Shown: piece after piece, positions 8,817 through 17,667 of the stretch
Numbering within the stretch: the first letter of the stretch is position 1
Layout: every line of letters starts with the position of its first letter
NCBI RefSeq assembly: GCF_014384795.1
Contig: NZ_JACRSR010000001.1
Span: 62,001 to 126,000 of the forward strand
Length of the DNA: 64,000 nt
Source of the DNA: Gehongia tenuis
Lineage (GTDB): Bacteria > Bacillota > Clostridia > Christensenellales > NSJ-53
Reading direction: 5' to 3'
Program-made: the position numbers and the translations under genes
Notes under the pieces: model-generated
The model's input: only the letters and a program-made list of their open reading frames with translations
The model's database searches: none
Told to the model about the DNA's origin: nothing

Positions 8817-8850
8817 AATGTAAATAAATCATGAAAGTGTAATGTAAATC
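8817..8850. promoter_or_regulatory. Paired direct repeats upstream of the isomerase promoter (candidate operator)
   Basis: TAATGTAAAT occurs at 8817-8826 and again at 8841-8850, 24 bases apart and just upstream of the -35 box of the isomerase promoter. The position fits an activator or repressor binding pair. No adjacent regulator gene is present. Confidence 0.4.
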
Positions 8851-8869
8851 AATTAAATCCCAGATCGCC

Positions 8870-8960
8870 TTCCGGGCGGTCCGGAGAGCCGCCGGAGCGG
8901 GAGCCCTGACGGCGATGAGACCCGTCCCGGCTGAAACCCGCCCGATGGGGTAGCTGTTCC
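8870..8960. other. GC-rich segment with strong secondary-structure potential
   Basis: Between the nfnB terminator and the isomerase promoter lies about 90 bases with several complementary stretches. Examples are ATCGCC with GGCGAT, GGCGG with CCGCC, and GCGGGAGCC with GGCT...CCCGC. No open frame, promoter or adjacent gene explains it. It could be a small RNA or decayed sequence. Confidence 0.3.
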
Positions 8961-8966
8961 TAAAAA

Positions 8967-8993
8967 AAAGCGCCGCAGATTTTGCGGCGCTTT
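8967..8993 (-). terminator. Terminator of the nfnAB operon
   Basis: On the minus strand AAAGCGCCGCAA pairs with TGCGGCGCTTT and is followed by a run of eight T, eight bases beyond the nfnB stop codon. Confidence 0.9.
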
Positions 8994-9000
8994 GGATAGT

Positions 9001-10389
9001 TTATTTGCCCTGAATATACCGGTCGATGGCTTTTGCGGCATTCTTGCCGGCGCCCATGGCCAGGATCACCGTGGCCGCGCCGGTCACCGCGTCGCCGCCG
9101 GCGTACACTGCCTCCCGGGTGGTGAGCCCGGTGTCCTCCTCGGCAATGATGCATCCCCGTTTGTTGGTTTCCAGCCCCTCGGTGGTGTTGTGGATGAGGG
9201 GATTGGGGGAGGTGCCGATGGACATGATGACGGCGTCCACATCCATCACGAAGTCCGAGCCTTCGATGGTGACGGGACGGCGGCGGCCCGATTCATCGGG
9301 TTCGCCCAGCTCCATGCGGACACAGCGCATGCCCTTAACAAACTTGTGCTCGTCGCCCAGAATTTCCACGGGATTGGTCAGGGTGTCAAAGATGACGCCC
9401 TCCTCCTTGGCGTGTTCGATCTCCTCCCGGCGGGCGGGCATCTCGGCGTCGCTTCTGCGGTAGACGATATGGACCTCTTCGGCGCCGAGGCGCAGTGCGC
9501 ACCGGGCCGCATCCATGGCCACATTGCCGCCGCCCACCACGGCAACCTTCCTGGCATGCACGATGGGGGTGGCGCTGTCCTCGGTATAGGCTTTCATGAG
9601 GTTGGTCCGGGTCAGGAACTCATTGGCGGAATACACGCCCTTGAGGTTCTCGCCGGGAATATTCATAAACCGGGGCAGGCCCGCGCCGGACCCGATGAAG
9701 ATGGCTTCAAAGCCATCTTCAAACAGCTCGTCCACGGTGATGGTCTTGCCGATGACCACGTTGGTGTCCACCTTGACGCCCAGTTCCTTCAGGGTATCGA
9801 TTTCCCGCTGGACAATGGCCTTGGGAAGGCGGAATTCGGGAATGCCGTACACCAGCACGCCGCCGGCCTTGTGCAGGGCTTCAAAGATGGTCACTTCGTA
9901 GCCGGCCTTTTGCAGATCGCCGGCACAGGTGAGGCCCGCAGGACCCGCGCCCACCACCGCGACCTTGTGTCCGTTGGAGGGCACCTTCGCCGGCGCTTCC
10001 TTTGCATTTTTCATATGCCAGTCAGCGGCAAAGCGTTCCAGGCGGCCGATGGCCACCGGTTCGCCCTTGATGCCCCTTACGCAGCGGCTTTCGCACTGGG
10101 TCTCCTGGGGGCACACCCTGCCGCACACAGCGGGCAGGGAGGACTGCTTTTGCAGAATCTGATAGGCGGCTTCGAAATCCCGTTCCTTGATCTTGCCGAT
10201 GAAGGCGGGGATATCAATGGCGACGGGACAGCCGCCCACGCAGGGCTTATGCTTGCAGCCCAGGCACCGATTGGCCTCGTCCACCGCCTGCTCCTCGGTG
10301 TAGCCAAGGGCGACCTCGTCAAAGTTCTTGTTGCGCACGTCCGGTTTCTGCACGGGCATCTCGTTCTTCTTGGGAGACATATTGGCCAT
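9001..10389 (-). CDS. nfnB: NADH-dependent reduced ferredoxin:NADP+ oxidoreductase, large subunit
   Basis: The 462-residue protein has the GltD/glutamate-synthase-small-subunit fold with two [4Fe-4S] cysteine groups at the N-terminus (CLGCKHKPCVGGCP, then CGRVCPQETQCESRC). An FAD-binding GAGPAGLTCAG follows, then an NADPH-binding GGGNVAMDAAR. Its pairing with the small flavoprotein subunit identifies it as the large subunit of NfnAB rather than a true glutamate synthase. NfnAB couples NADH and reduced ferredoxin oxidation to NADP+ reduction by electron bifurcation in the cytoplasm. Start: AAGGAGG seven bases upstream. The ATG overlaps the TGA of nfnA by one base. It is often annotated gltA. 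Confidence 0.92.
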   Translation of the reverse strand: MANMSPKKNEMPVQKPDVRNKNFDEVALGYTEEQAVDEANRCLGCKHKPCVGGCPVAIDIPAFIGKIKERDFEAAYQILQKQSSLPAVCGRVCPQETQCESRCVRGIKGEPVAIGRLERFAADWHMKNAKEAPAKVPSNGHKVAVVGAGPAGLTCAGDLQKAGYEVTIFEALHKAGGVLVYGIPEFRLPKAIVQREIDTLKELGVKVDTNVVIGKTITVDELFEDGFEAIFIGSGAGLPRFMNIPGENLKGVYSANEFLTRTNLMKAYTEDSATPIVHARKVAVVGGGNVAMDAARCALRLGAEEVHIVYRRSDAEMPARREEIEHAKEEGVIFDTLTNPVEILGDEHKFVKGMRCVRMELGEPDESGRRRPVTIEGSDFVMDVDAVIMSIGTSPNPLIHNTTEGLETNKRGCIIAEEDTGLTTREAVYAGGDAVTGAATVILAMGAGKNAAKAIDRYIQGK

Positions 10390-11231
10390 CAGTGCACCTC
10401 CTTTTGAAACAGGTTGCAGGTTTCTTCGTATTGATGGCGTTCAAAATCCTTGTACATGCTGGCGCGCTCCATGGCCTCGTCGAAATCCACCTCATGGCCG
10501 TCAAAGTCGGGGCCGTCCACGCAGGCAAACTTGGTTTTGCCGCCCACGGTCAGACGGCAGCCGCCGCACATGCCCGTGCCGTCGATCATGATGGGGTTCA
10601 TGCTGACCATGGTCTTGATGCCGTACTTCTCGGTGAGCTTGCACACAAACTTCATCATGATCAGAGGACCGATGGCGATCACCTCGTCATAGGTTTCGCC
10701 GCTCTCGATGAGGGCTTGAAGGGCATTGGTTACAAGCCCCTTCTCGCCGTAGGAGCCGTCGTCGGTCATCATCACAAATTTGTCACTGACCGCCCTGAAG
10801 GAATCCTCCAGGATAACCAGCTCCCGGTTCCGGAAGCCCACGATGGTGTGGACCTCGCATCCCAGCTGGTGGAGCTTCTTGGCCACGGGATAGGCAATGG
10901 CGCAGCCCACGCCGCCGCCGATCACCGCCACCTTTTTGAGCCCCTCCACATGGGAAGGCGTTCCGAGGGGGCCCACGAAGTCCTGAAGATGGTCGCCCGC
11001 CTTCAGGTGGTTGAGCTTCTCCGTGGTGGCGCCCACGATCTGAAAGATGATGGTGATGGTGCCCTTCTCCCGATCGAAATCGGCGATGGTAAGGGGAATG
11101 CGCTCCCCGGCCTCATCCACCCGTAGGATGATGAACTGGCCGGGCTCGGCTTTGCGGGCGACCAGAGGCGCCGCAATCTCCATGAGCGTCACCGTGGGGT
11201 TCAGTTCCTGCTTTTTCAGTATCTCAAACAT
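10389..11231 (-). CDS. nfnA: NADH-dependent reduced ferredoxin:NADP+ oxidoreductase, small subunit
   Basis: This 280-residue protein belongs to the ferredoxin-NADP reductase / dihydroorotate dehydrogenase electron-transfer subunit family. It shows an N-terminal FAD domain (QFIILRV, then RIPLTIADFD), an NAD-binding GGGVGCAIAYP, and a C-terminal [2Fe-2S] site (MCGGCRL, then FACVDGP). In NfnAB this subunit binds NAD(H) and the bifurcating FAD with the large subunit encoded next. The start at 11231 was chosen over 11237 because GAGG is then seven bases away. It is the first gene of the two-gene operon. Confidence 0.9.
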   Translation of the reverse strand: MFEILKKQELNPTVTLMEIAAPLVARKAEPGQFIILRVDEAGERIPLTIADFDREKGTITIIFQIVGATTEKLNHLKAGDHLQDFVGPLGTPSHVEGLKKVAVIGGGVGCAIAYPVAKKLHQLGCEVHTIVGFRNRELVILEDSFRAVSDKFVMMTDDGSYGEKGLVTNALQALIESGETYDEVIAIGPLIMMKFVCKLTEKYGIKTMVSMNPIMIDGTGMCGGCRLTVGGKTKFACVDGPDFDGHEVDFDEAMERASMYKDFERHQYEETCNLFQKEVH

Positions 11232-11295
11232 AGCCATTCCTCATTTGCACAAAATTACATCGTCATTTTCCCATGGCAGGGGGCTTTCTGTCAAT

Positions 11296-11335
11296 AAAAA
11301 GGGCGGTGGAAGGTTTTGTTACCCCCCTCCGCCCC
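11296..11335 (-). terminator. Terminator of the alcohol dehydrogenase gene
   Basis: On the minus strand GGGCGGAGG pairs with CCTTCCACCGCCC around an AT-rich loop and is followed by TTTTTATT. It lies 20 bases beyond the stop codon. Confidence 0.8.
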
Positions 11336-11354
11336 GGTTCATGCCGCCGTTCAG

Positions 11355-12530
11355 TCAGAAATCCACCTTTTTGCCGTCATAGATGCATCCAAACAGCTTC
11401 TCCATCTCCGCCGGCGTGATGCTGCGGGGGTTGGAGCCGGTGCAGGCATCGCCCACGGCGTTCTTGGCGATCTCAGCGATTTTCTCGTTGAACTCCTTCT
11501 CCTCAATGCCGAACATCCGAAGGGTCTTCGGGATATCCAGTTTGGCGTTGTATTCGTCGATCTTCTCGCAAAGCTTCTTCACCAGCTCGTCCTCGGTGCC
11601 CGTGAGACCGACAGCCGCGGCGATCTCGGCGTAGCGCTTCTTGGCCTCGGGATCCTTGGCGTTGTACTGGATCACGTAGGGCAGATAGATGGCGTTGGCG
11701 CAGCCATGGGGAATGTGGCCGGTGCTGAAAGCCGCGCCGGTCTTGTGGGCCATGGAGTGCACGATGCCGAGCAGCGCGTTGGAGAAGGCCATGCCGGCCA
11801 GGCACTGGGCGTAGTGCATCTGCTCCCTGGCTTCCTTGTCGCCCTTGTAGGAGGCCGGCAGGTACTCGAAAACCATGGTGATGGCTTTGAGGGCCAGCGG
11901 GTCGGTGAAGGGCGAATGGAGCGTGGACACATAGGCCTCGATGGCGTGGGTCAAAGCGTCCATACCGGTGTGGGCCGTGAGCTTGGCGGGCATGGTCTCG
12001 GCCAGCTCCGGGTCCACGATAGCCACATCGGGGGTGATGTTGAAGTCAGCCAGCGGATACTTGATCCCCTTCTGGTAGTCGGTGATCACCGAGAAGGCCG
12101 TGACCTCCGTGGCCGTGCCCGACGTGGAAGGGATGGCCAGGAATTTCGCCTTCTGGCGCAGCGTGGGGAACTTGAAGGGGGTGATCAGATCCTCGAATTT
12201 GGTCTCGGGATATTCGTAGAACGCCCACATGGCCTTGGCCGCGTCGATGGGGGAGCCGCCGCCGATGGACACGATCCAGTCGGGCTCGAATTCACGCATG
12301 GCCGCCGCGCCCTTCATCACCGTTTCCACCGAAGGATCGGGCTCCACGCCTTCAAAAAGGCGGGTCTCGATGCCAGCCTCATGTAAGTTGTCAACGACCT
12401 TATCCAAAAAGCCGAACCGCTTCATGGAGCCGCCGCCCACCACAATGATGGCTTTCTTGCCCTTGAGGTTCTTGAGCTCGTCCAGGGTGCCTTTTCCGTA
12501 GTAGATGTCTCTTGGCAGTGTAAAACGCAT
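11355..12530 (-). CDS. Iron-containing alcohol dehydrogenase
   Basis: The 391-residue protein is a full-length type III (iron-dependent) alcohol dehydrogenase. It has the NAD(P)-binding GGGSPIDAAK, the IPSTSGTATEVT segment, a metal-binding aspartate and histidine in TGMDALTHAIEAY, and the family signature with three histidines (VHSMAHKTGAAFSTGHIPHG). Such enzymes interconvert aldehydes or ketones and alcohols, commonly in fermentative redox balancing. AAAAGGAGG precedes the start. It is divergent from a LysR gene across 167 bases with closely placed promoters, so LysR control is likely. The substrate cannot be read from the sequence. Confidence 0.9.
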   Translation of the reverse strand: MRFTLPRDIYYGKGTLDELKNLKGKKAIIVVGGGSMKRFGFLDKVVDNLHEAGIETRLFEGVEPDPSVETVMKGAAAMREFEPDWIVSIGGGSPIDAAKAMWAFYEYPETKFEDLITPFKFPTLRQKAKFLAIPSTSGTATEVTAFSVITDYQKGIKYPLADFNITPDVAIVDPELAETMPAKLTAHTGMDALTHAIEAYVSTLHSPFTDPLALKAITMVFEYLPASYKGDKEAREQMHYAQCLAGMAFSNALLGIVHSMAHKTGAAFSTGHIPHGCANAIYLPYVIQYNAKDPEAKKRYAEIAAAVGLTGTEDELVKKLCEKIDEYNAKLDIPKTLRMFGIEEKEFNEKIAEIAKNAVGDACTGSNPRSITPAEMEKLFGCIYDGKKVDF

Positions 12531-12627
12531 TTGAATGGCCTCCTTTTGATCCGCGGCTTAGCCGCTAAAACTGCTTGATTTGGGATTCCTCATTAGTGTT
12601 CCCTGTTCTTTTGATATTATTTTAACA

Positions 12628-12656
12628 TTGTCTTTTTGGAGCGGGTAATATATTAT
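12628..12656 (+). promoter_or_regulatory. LysR-gene promoter overlapping a palindrome in the divergent region
   Basis: TTGTCT (12628-12633), a 17-base spacer and TATTAT (12651-12656) form a promoter for the LysR operon. The palindrome TAATATATTA at 12646-12655 overlaps its -10 box. A weaker minus-strand promoter for the alcohol dehydrogenase (TTACCC, 18 bases, TAAAAT) crosses the same stretch, the usual layout of autoregulated LysR pairs. Confidence 0.5.
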
Positions 12657-12697
12657 GGATATGGACGGTATATACTTAGGAACATGAGGGGGAAAGT

Positions 12698-13636
12698 ATG
12701 GATTTACAGCAGCTTCGATACGTGACGGAAGTGGAAAAGAACGGCTCCATCACCCGGGCGGCCAAGAACCTTTACATGGGTCAGCCCAACCTGTCCAAGG
12801 CCATCAAGGAGCTTGAAAAGGAGGTGGGGGTGACCATCTTCAAAAGGACGGCCCAAGGGGTGGAGCCCACGCCCATGGGCGCCCAGTTCCTGGGCTATGC
12901 AAAGACGATCCTTTCCCAGGTGGATGAGCTGGAATCCCTCTACAAGAAGGAGGAGAGCCAGGTCTTTGAGCTGCATATTTCCGTGCCCCGGGCGACATAC
13001 ATCTCGGTGGCCTTCACCGATTTTTTAAAGCAGGTCCCCGGGGATGCGCCCCTTTCCGTCCGGTTCAAGGAGACCTCCAGCATGGGCGCTGCCACCGATG
13101 TGGTGAACGGCGAATCCCAGCTGGCCATCATTCGCTTTCAGAACATCTATGAGGAATATTTCACAAACTTTTTAGACAACCTGCACCTGAATTCGGAGCT
13201 CCTATGGGAGTACGGCATGGTGCTGCTGATGAGCGAGGAGCACCCGCTGGCGGGGGAGACGGAGATTCCCTATCATCTTTTGGATGGCTACACGGAAATC
13301 GTTCACGGCGACTTCCAAGTGCCCTCCCTCACCTTTGCCCAGATCAACCGGGACGCCAGAATGAAGGGCAGCAAGCGGCGGATCTACATCTATGAGCGGG
13401 GCAGCCAATACAATCTGCTCCAGCGGGTGGAGGGCACCTACATGTGGGTATCGCCGCTGCCCGAGGAGATTCTGCTGGAAAACCGGCTGGTGCAGATCCC
13501 CTGCCCCAGCGCCACGGCGAACAAGGACCTTTTGGTGTACAAGGAGGACCACGCATTGAACCGGATCGAGAAGGGCTTTATCGAGACGGTGAAGAACGAA
13601 ATCCGGACCTTGAAGGGAGAAGAAGATCAATGTTGA
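12698..13636 (+). CDS. LysR family transcriptional regulator
   Basis: The 312-residue protein has the LysR winged helix at residues 1-60 (MDLQQLRYVTEVEKNGSITR, then AKNLYMGQPNLSKAIKELE and GVTIFKRT). A periplasmic-binding-protein-like effector domain spans about 90-300. It faces the alcohol dehydrogenase gene and is the likely regulator of it and of itself. Its stop overlaps the start of the downstream GNAT gene by seven bases, so LysR, GNAT and phosphoesterase form one translationally coupled operon. The effector is unknown. Confidence 0.88.
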   Translation: MDLQQLRYVTEVEKNGSITRAAKNLYMGQPNLSKAIKELEKEVGVTIFKRTAQGVEPTPMGAQFLGYAKTILSQVDELESLYKKEESQVFELHISVPRATYISVAFTDFLKQVPGDAPLSVRFKETSSMGAATDVVNGESQLAIIRFQNIYEEYFTNFLDNLHLNSELLWEYGMVLLMSEEHPLAGETEIPYHLLDGYTEIVHGDFQVPSLTFAQINRDARMKGSKRRIYIYERGSQYNLLQRVEGTYMWVSPLPEEILLENRLVQIPCPSATANKDLLVYKEDHALNRIEKGFIETVKNEIRTLKGEEDQC

Positions 13637-14103
13637 AGATTCGTTTTGCGGATGAGGCCGATGCGGGCCTTATTCTGCACTTCATCGAGGAACTGGCCCG
13701 CTATGAGCGGATGGAGAGCGAAGTGGTGGCCAGCGAAGCGCTGCTGCGGGAGTGGATCTTTGAGAAGGGGAAGGCGGAGGTTTTGATCGGCGAATGGGCG
13801 GGAGAGCCGGTGGGTTTTGCGCTGTTTTTCCACAACTTTTCCACCTTCCTGGGCCGGGCGGGCATCTATCTCGAGGATCTTTTTGTGGAGCCGGCCATGC
13901 GGGGCAGGGGCTTTGGCAAGGCCCTCTTGAAAAGACTGGCGGAGATTGCTATTGAACGGGGCTGCGGACGGCTGGAGTGGGCGTGCCTCGACTGGAACGC
14001 GCCCAGCATCGCCTTCTACCGTTCCCTCGGCGCCCGGCCCATGGAGGAGTGGACCACCTATCGCCTCACCGGCGAGACGCTGGAGAAACTGGCCCATGAG
14101 TGA
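13630..14103 (+). CDS. GNAT family N-acetyltransferase
   Basis: This 157-residue protein has the GNAT fold with beta strands GFALFF, IYLEDLFVEPAMRG, and the acetyl-CoA-binding RGRGFGKALL. LEWACLDWNAPSIAFYRSLGA follows, as in the diamine/spermine acetyltransferase-like subgroup. The start at 13630 overlaps the LysR stop, with GAAGGGAGAA... upstream. It overlaps the next gene by eight bases. It probably acetylates a small amine; the substrate is not determined. Confidence 0.85.
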   Translation: MLKIRFADEADAGLILHFIEELARYERMESEVVASEALLREWIFEKGKAEVLIGEWAGEPVGFALFFHNFSTFLGRAGIYLEDLFVEPAMRGRGFGKALLKRLAEIAIERGCGRLEWACLDWNAPSIAFYRSLGARPMEEWTTYRLTGETLEKLAHE

Positions 14104-15184
14104 CGCCCTTCGTTTCACCGGCGGACGGTTCAGGGTGATGCAGATCGCCGACACCCAGGAGAACGTCCGCGTCTCAAGGGACACGGTGCGGCTCATCGAC
14201 AGCGCCCTGGAGCGGGAGAGGCCGGACCTTGTGGTCTTTACCGGCGATCAGATCAAGGGCTACAATCCCTTCTTTCGGGGCAGGCGCCGGAAGGAGAAGA
14301 TTTCCCGCACCCTGAACGAGATCCTGCGGCCCCTTGTGGAAAGGGAGATTCCCTTTGCCGTCACCTTCGGCAACCATGACCGGCAGGTGGGTTTGTCGGG
14401 TGCGGAGCAGATGCTTCTCTACGAGGCTTTTCCCGGCTGTCTCGCAAGGGCGGGGGAGGTGCTGGAGCCGGGCACCCAGGCGCTGCCCGTGCTGGGGCGG
14501 GACGGCGAGCCGGCTCTTTTGATCTATCTTATTGATTCCGGCGGCGGGATGAAGGGCGGCGGCTACGAAGCGGTGCCGCAAAAGACGCTGGACTGGTACC
14601 GGGAGGTGCGGGACCGGTACCAGCTGCCCGGTCTGGTGTTCCAGCATATCCCGATTCCCGAATACTACCATCTGCTCCAAAGAGTAAAACGAAAAAAGTC
14701 CGGCGCCGTGGAGGCGTACCGGACCCATAGGCATGAGTTCTACCGCCTGGACCCGGCCAAGGTCCGTCCGGGCGGATTCATGGGGGAGGCGCCCTCGGTG
14801 CCCGATGTGAACAGTGGGGAAGGGGCGGCGCTCACAGAGAAGGGAGAGATTTTGGGCCTCTACTGCGGACACGATCACAAGAACAGCTTCGTGGGCAGCT
14901 GGAAGGGCATGGATCTTGGCTATGCCCAAAGCGCCGGATTCAACGAATACGGACCGGGGGTGGAGCGGGCCGTGCGCCTGTTCGAGATCCGGGAGACCGG
15001 CGGCTATGAGACCTGGACGACGAGCTACCAAGAGGTGGTGGGAAGGCGTCCTTCCCGGCCGCTCAAGGATTTCGTGCTCACAAACATGCCCGCCACGAGG
15101 GAGGCGGGCTGCCGGTTCATCGCAAGATCCGCTCTGGCCTTTTTGGCCGTGCTGGCCGCTGCGGGGGTTATTTGGCTGGTTTAG
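14096..15184 (+). CDS. Metallophosphoesterase (calcineurin-like)
   Basis: The 362-residue protein has calcineurin-like metal motifs: a weakened first motif QIADTQ (usually DxH), VVFTGDQI, TFGNHDR, FQHIPIP, and GLYCGHDHKNS. The first motif keeps the aspartate but has a Gln in place of the usual His. A hydrophobic C-terminal segment (about 340-362, FLAVLAAAGVIWLV) may anchor it in the membrane. It starts inside the end of the GNAT gene and ends overlapping the convergent clostripain stop by four bases. Related proteins act as phosphodiesterases of unknown substrate. Confidence 0.82.
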   Translation: MSDALRFTGGRFRVMQIADTQENVRVSRDTVRLIDSALERERPDLVVFTGDQIKGYNPFFRGRRRKEKISRTLNEILRPLVEREIPFAVTFGNHDRQVGLSGAEQMLLYEAFPGCLARAGEVLEPGTQALPVLGRDGEPALLIYLIDSGGGMKGGGYEAVPQKTLDWYREVRDRYQLPGLVFQHIPIPEYYHLLQRVKRKKSGAVEAYRTHRHEFYRLDPAKVRPGGFMGEAPSVPDVNSGEGAALTEKGEILGLYCGHDHKNSFVGSWKGMDLGYAQSAGFNEYGPGVERAVRLFEIRETGGYETWTTSYQEVVGRRPSRPLKDFVLTNMPATREAGCRFIARSALAFLAVLAAAGVIWLV

Positions 15185-17115
15185 TTCCCGGGTTCACCGC
15201 TTGGCGGGTCCGCCGTCTCGTACAGGAAGATCTCGCCCTCCTTGCATTCCATGATGATGGCGGGGGAGGTGGTCACCCGGCCGAAGACGTCGGTGATGCG
15301 GTACTGATAGAGGTAGTCGCCGTCCACCAGCTCCGATTCCTCCATCACCACATCGCCCTGGACGGTGAAGGCGCCCATGGCGTAAAGCTCATCTTCGCCG
15401 GTTTCCCAGTTGGTCAAGCTGAACAGCAGCTCCACCCGGTCGCCGTCCTTGAGGGGCGTGACTTCCCGGGAGCTCATTCCGCCGGAGGACAGGCCGTCCC
15501 ATGCGCCATAGATCTCATAATGACCATTCTCCCCGTTTTCGTCCCAGACGTAGGCGGCCCGGAGGTTGGTCTTTTTTCCGTTCAGCTTGATGGGAATGGA
15601 ATAAAGATTGGTGTTCTCGTCCCCGGAGATCAGGGTGGGCGCGCAGTAAAGACCGTTCAATGTGGGCCATACCCCCCTGAAATTGTCCAGGAACAGGCCG
15701 CTCGTCCAGTTGGCGTCAATGTCGTTGTCCATGCCGAGAAGCACATAGCGGCCGCTCCTGTAATCCATATAATAGAGGGAAAATTCCACGGCTTCCACCG
15801 CGTCGAGGTCGCTGTTGATATGCAGGGCATAGTAGCCGTCCGGTGTGATGTAGCTCTCCGAAGCGACGGCGTAATCCACGGCTTGCACACAGGGCTGCTC
15901 ATTGGGCAGGGCAAGCTCCTCCGAAGGGCTCCAGCCGGTGACGGCCTGGATGTAGCGAAGGTAATGGCTGCTGGTGGCGGCCTTGGCGTAGGCATCGCAT
16001 AAAGCCGTGCTGGAGGCCAGCGGATAGAATACGGAAAGGCCGCTGGAGCCCTGGCGGCTCTCCCCGGTAATCTGATAAACCACCGCCTGCTCCAAAGCCG
16101 CCGTGACGCCGGCGGCCGTGTCCGGCAGCACGGCTTCGGTCTGCCGGGCGAGATCGCCCAGATCCACCATGTTGGTGAACCCCTCCTCCTCGGTGTTGCC
16201 GCCGAAATGTTCCGCCTGGCGGGCGCCCTGGGCAAAGGCCTGCAGAGCGGAGATATCCACGGCGGAGGCGCTCATCTCCTTGGCCATGGCGTCAAAAGCG
16301 GCGGTGAGGGCGGGCACGCTGGAAAGGTCGATGAGGGACAGGGTGGCCATGGCGCCGCTTTTTGCGTCGAGGCACTTGGCATAATAGCTGTCGCAGATCA
16401 CCTTGCCAAGATCGACGGGCGTGCATTCAGGATTGGCGCCAAGATAGGCAAGAAACGCGCCGTAGTCCCAGCCGCCGCCGGGCTCATACTCCTCGGAGGC
16501 CGCCATGTATCCGCCGTGGGGCGCGAGGGCGGCGGCCGTCTCCAGGGATGCCATAAGGCAGCAGTCAAAGCCGATGAGATCGAACTTTGTGCCCGAAGCG
16601 GCGAAGGCCTGGGAAAGCTCCGGCAGGGTCAGGCTGTCGCCGTCGAACAGTTCGTCAAAGGCGGCCCCGGCCACACTGCCGCCGCCGTGATTCCAGATGA
16701 GGGCCATGGTGCGCTCCGCGGGGTAGCGCTCCGTGCCGTAGGCGAGGAAATCGCCCAGGGTGTCCGCCTCGCCCATGTTCAGCAAAGGGCCCTCGTCCAC
16801 CAAAGTCCAATCATGATCCTCCAAAAGGAAGCGCTGGGATCTCTCGCTTTTAAAGCCCTCGGTGTGCCAGTCCGACGCGCCGCCGGCCTGCACCAGCACG
16901 TTGATGCCGTCCGGCTTGTCCACCGCCGCCAGCTCCGCCAGGTTCTGGGACGCCTTTGCGCCCTGGGATTCGAGGTCGGACCCGCACAGATAGATGAGCA
17001 CCGTCCAGCTTCCGCTCTCGGGAGGGGTGCCCGCGGCGCTTGCCGGGGTTTTGGGCTGGCAGCCGGCCGCAAAAAGGACCAGGATCACCAGTGCGAGAAC
17101 CATTTTACGCTTCAT
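15181..17115 (-). CDS. Clostripain-family (C11) cysteine peptidase lipoprotein
   Basis: The 644-residue precursor has a lipoprotein signal (residues 1-19, lipobox LFAAGC with Cys19), then a Ser/Ala/Pro-rich linker. The C11 peptidase domain starts at WTVLIYLCGSDLES (about 37). The catalytic histidine is in WNHGGG (His143) and the nucleophile in FDCCLMAS (Cys186 likely, Cys185 adjacent). The C-terminal half (about 400-644) is a beta-rich accessory region. The mature protein should sit on the outer face of the cytoplasmic membrane. AAGGAG lies seven bases before the start. Family members cut after arginine or lysine; the target is unknown. It converges with the phosphoesterase gene without a terminator between them. 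Confidence 0.88.
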   Translation of the reverse strand: MKRKMVLALVILVLFAAGCQPKTPASAAGTPPESGSWTVLIYLCGSDLESQGAKASQNLAELAAVDKPDGINVLVQAGGASDWHTEGFKSERSQRFLLEDHDWTLVDEGPLLNMGEADTLGDFLAYGTERYPAERTMALIWNHGGGSVAGAAFDELFDGDSLTLPELSQAFAASGTKFDLIGFDCCLMASLETAAALAPHGGYMAASEEYEPGGGWDYGAFLAYLGANPECTPVDLGKVICDSYYAKCLDAKSGAMATLSLIDLSSVPALTAAFDAMAKEMSASAVDISALQAFAQGARQAEHFGGNTEEEGFTNMVDLGDLARQTEAVLPDTAAGVTAALEQAVVYQITGESRQGSSGLSVFYPLASSTALCDAYAKAATSSHYLRYIQAVTGWSPSEELALPNEQPCVQAVDYAVASESYITPDGYYALHINSDLDAVEAVEFSLYYMDYRSGRYVLLGMDNDIDANWTSGLFLDNFRGVWPTLNGLYCAPTLISGDENTNLYSIPIKLNGKKTNLRAAYVWDENGENGHYEIYGAWDGLSSGGMSSREVTPLKDGDRVELLFSLTNWETGEDELYAMGAFTVQGDVVMEESELVDGDYLYQYRITDVFGRVTTSPAIIMECKEGEIFLYETADPPSGEPGN

Positions 17116-17136
17116 AGACGAACTCCTTAAACAGCA

Positions 17137-17158
17137 ATGCCGCCCGTTGAGGCGGCAC
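17137..17158 (-). terminator. Hairpin between the small membrane protein and clostripain genes
   Basis: GTGCCGCC and GGCGGCAT form an 8-bp stem with a six-base loop. No good T-run follows, so it may be only a partial terminator or a processing site between two minus-strand genes. Confidence 0.35.
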
Positions 17159-17175
17159 TGTCGTGAAAATCATGC

Positions 17176-17550
17176 TCAGAGGGACTGCTGCACGCCGATA
17201 AAATACAAAATGGGCAACACCAGACCGATGAGGGTGGAGATGCCAAAGCTGCCGTCCGCGATTGCGAAGATAAGATTGACGGCACAGATGGCCAGAATGA
17301 TGATGGCAAGGATCCGGCAGGTCTCGATCTTCTTGCCGATGACGCCCATGATGCCGGCAGTAAGCTCGAGCACGCCACCGGCGCAGCTGATAAGCGTGGC
17401 GAGGATCACCAGCAAACCGGCGCCGCCCATGCCCGACGACAGAAGCACCGCTCCGCCAAAGAGCAGCACCAAAGCCGCGATGCATACATAGGCGCCAAAG
17501 ATGATGAACAGGATGCTGGTCACCTTCAGCAAAGTTGAAGCCCTGGACAT
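17176..17550 (-). CDS. Small four-helix membrane protein, unknown function
   Basis: This 124-residue protein consists almost entirely of four hydrophobic helices (about 10-33, 44-70, 79-95 and 100-118 of the protein) separated by short loops. It resembles small DUF-type Bacillota membrane proteins, but I do not recognise a specific family. The ATG at 17550 is favoured because GGGAGG is seven bases upstream; an ATG six bases earlier would be too close. It precedes the clostripain gene on the same strand with a hairpin between. Function unknown. Confidence 0.65.
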   Translation of the reverse strand: MSRASTLLKVTSILFIIFGAYVCIAALVLLFGGAVLLSSGMGGAGLLVILATLISCAGGVLELTAGIMGVIGKKIETCRILAIIILAICAVNLIFAIADGSFGISTLIGLVLPILYFIGVQQSL

Positions 17551-17667
17551 ATACATACCTCCCCGTTTTTCTCTATTGCAGCCCTCGCTGCTATCTTCAG
17601 CATACCATAAAGGGGCTTGATTCCGGAAGGGGGATTTTAGATTTTTTTATCGTCCTGCATGGAGGCC

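Noticed and set aside
8871..8965. Riboswitch of the ykkC/guanidine or SAM type (plus strand)
   Set aside because: GGTCCGGAGAG is only loosely similar to a ykkC motif, other conserved parts are missing, and no plus-strand gene lies downstream.
9001..10389. Glutamate synthase small subunit (gltD)
   Set aside because: There is no large subunit; the adjacent overlapping flavin/[2Fe-2S] subunit identifies the NfnAB transhydrogenase.
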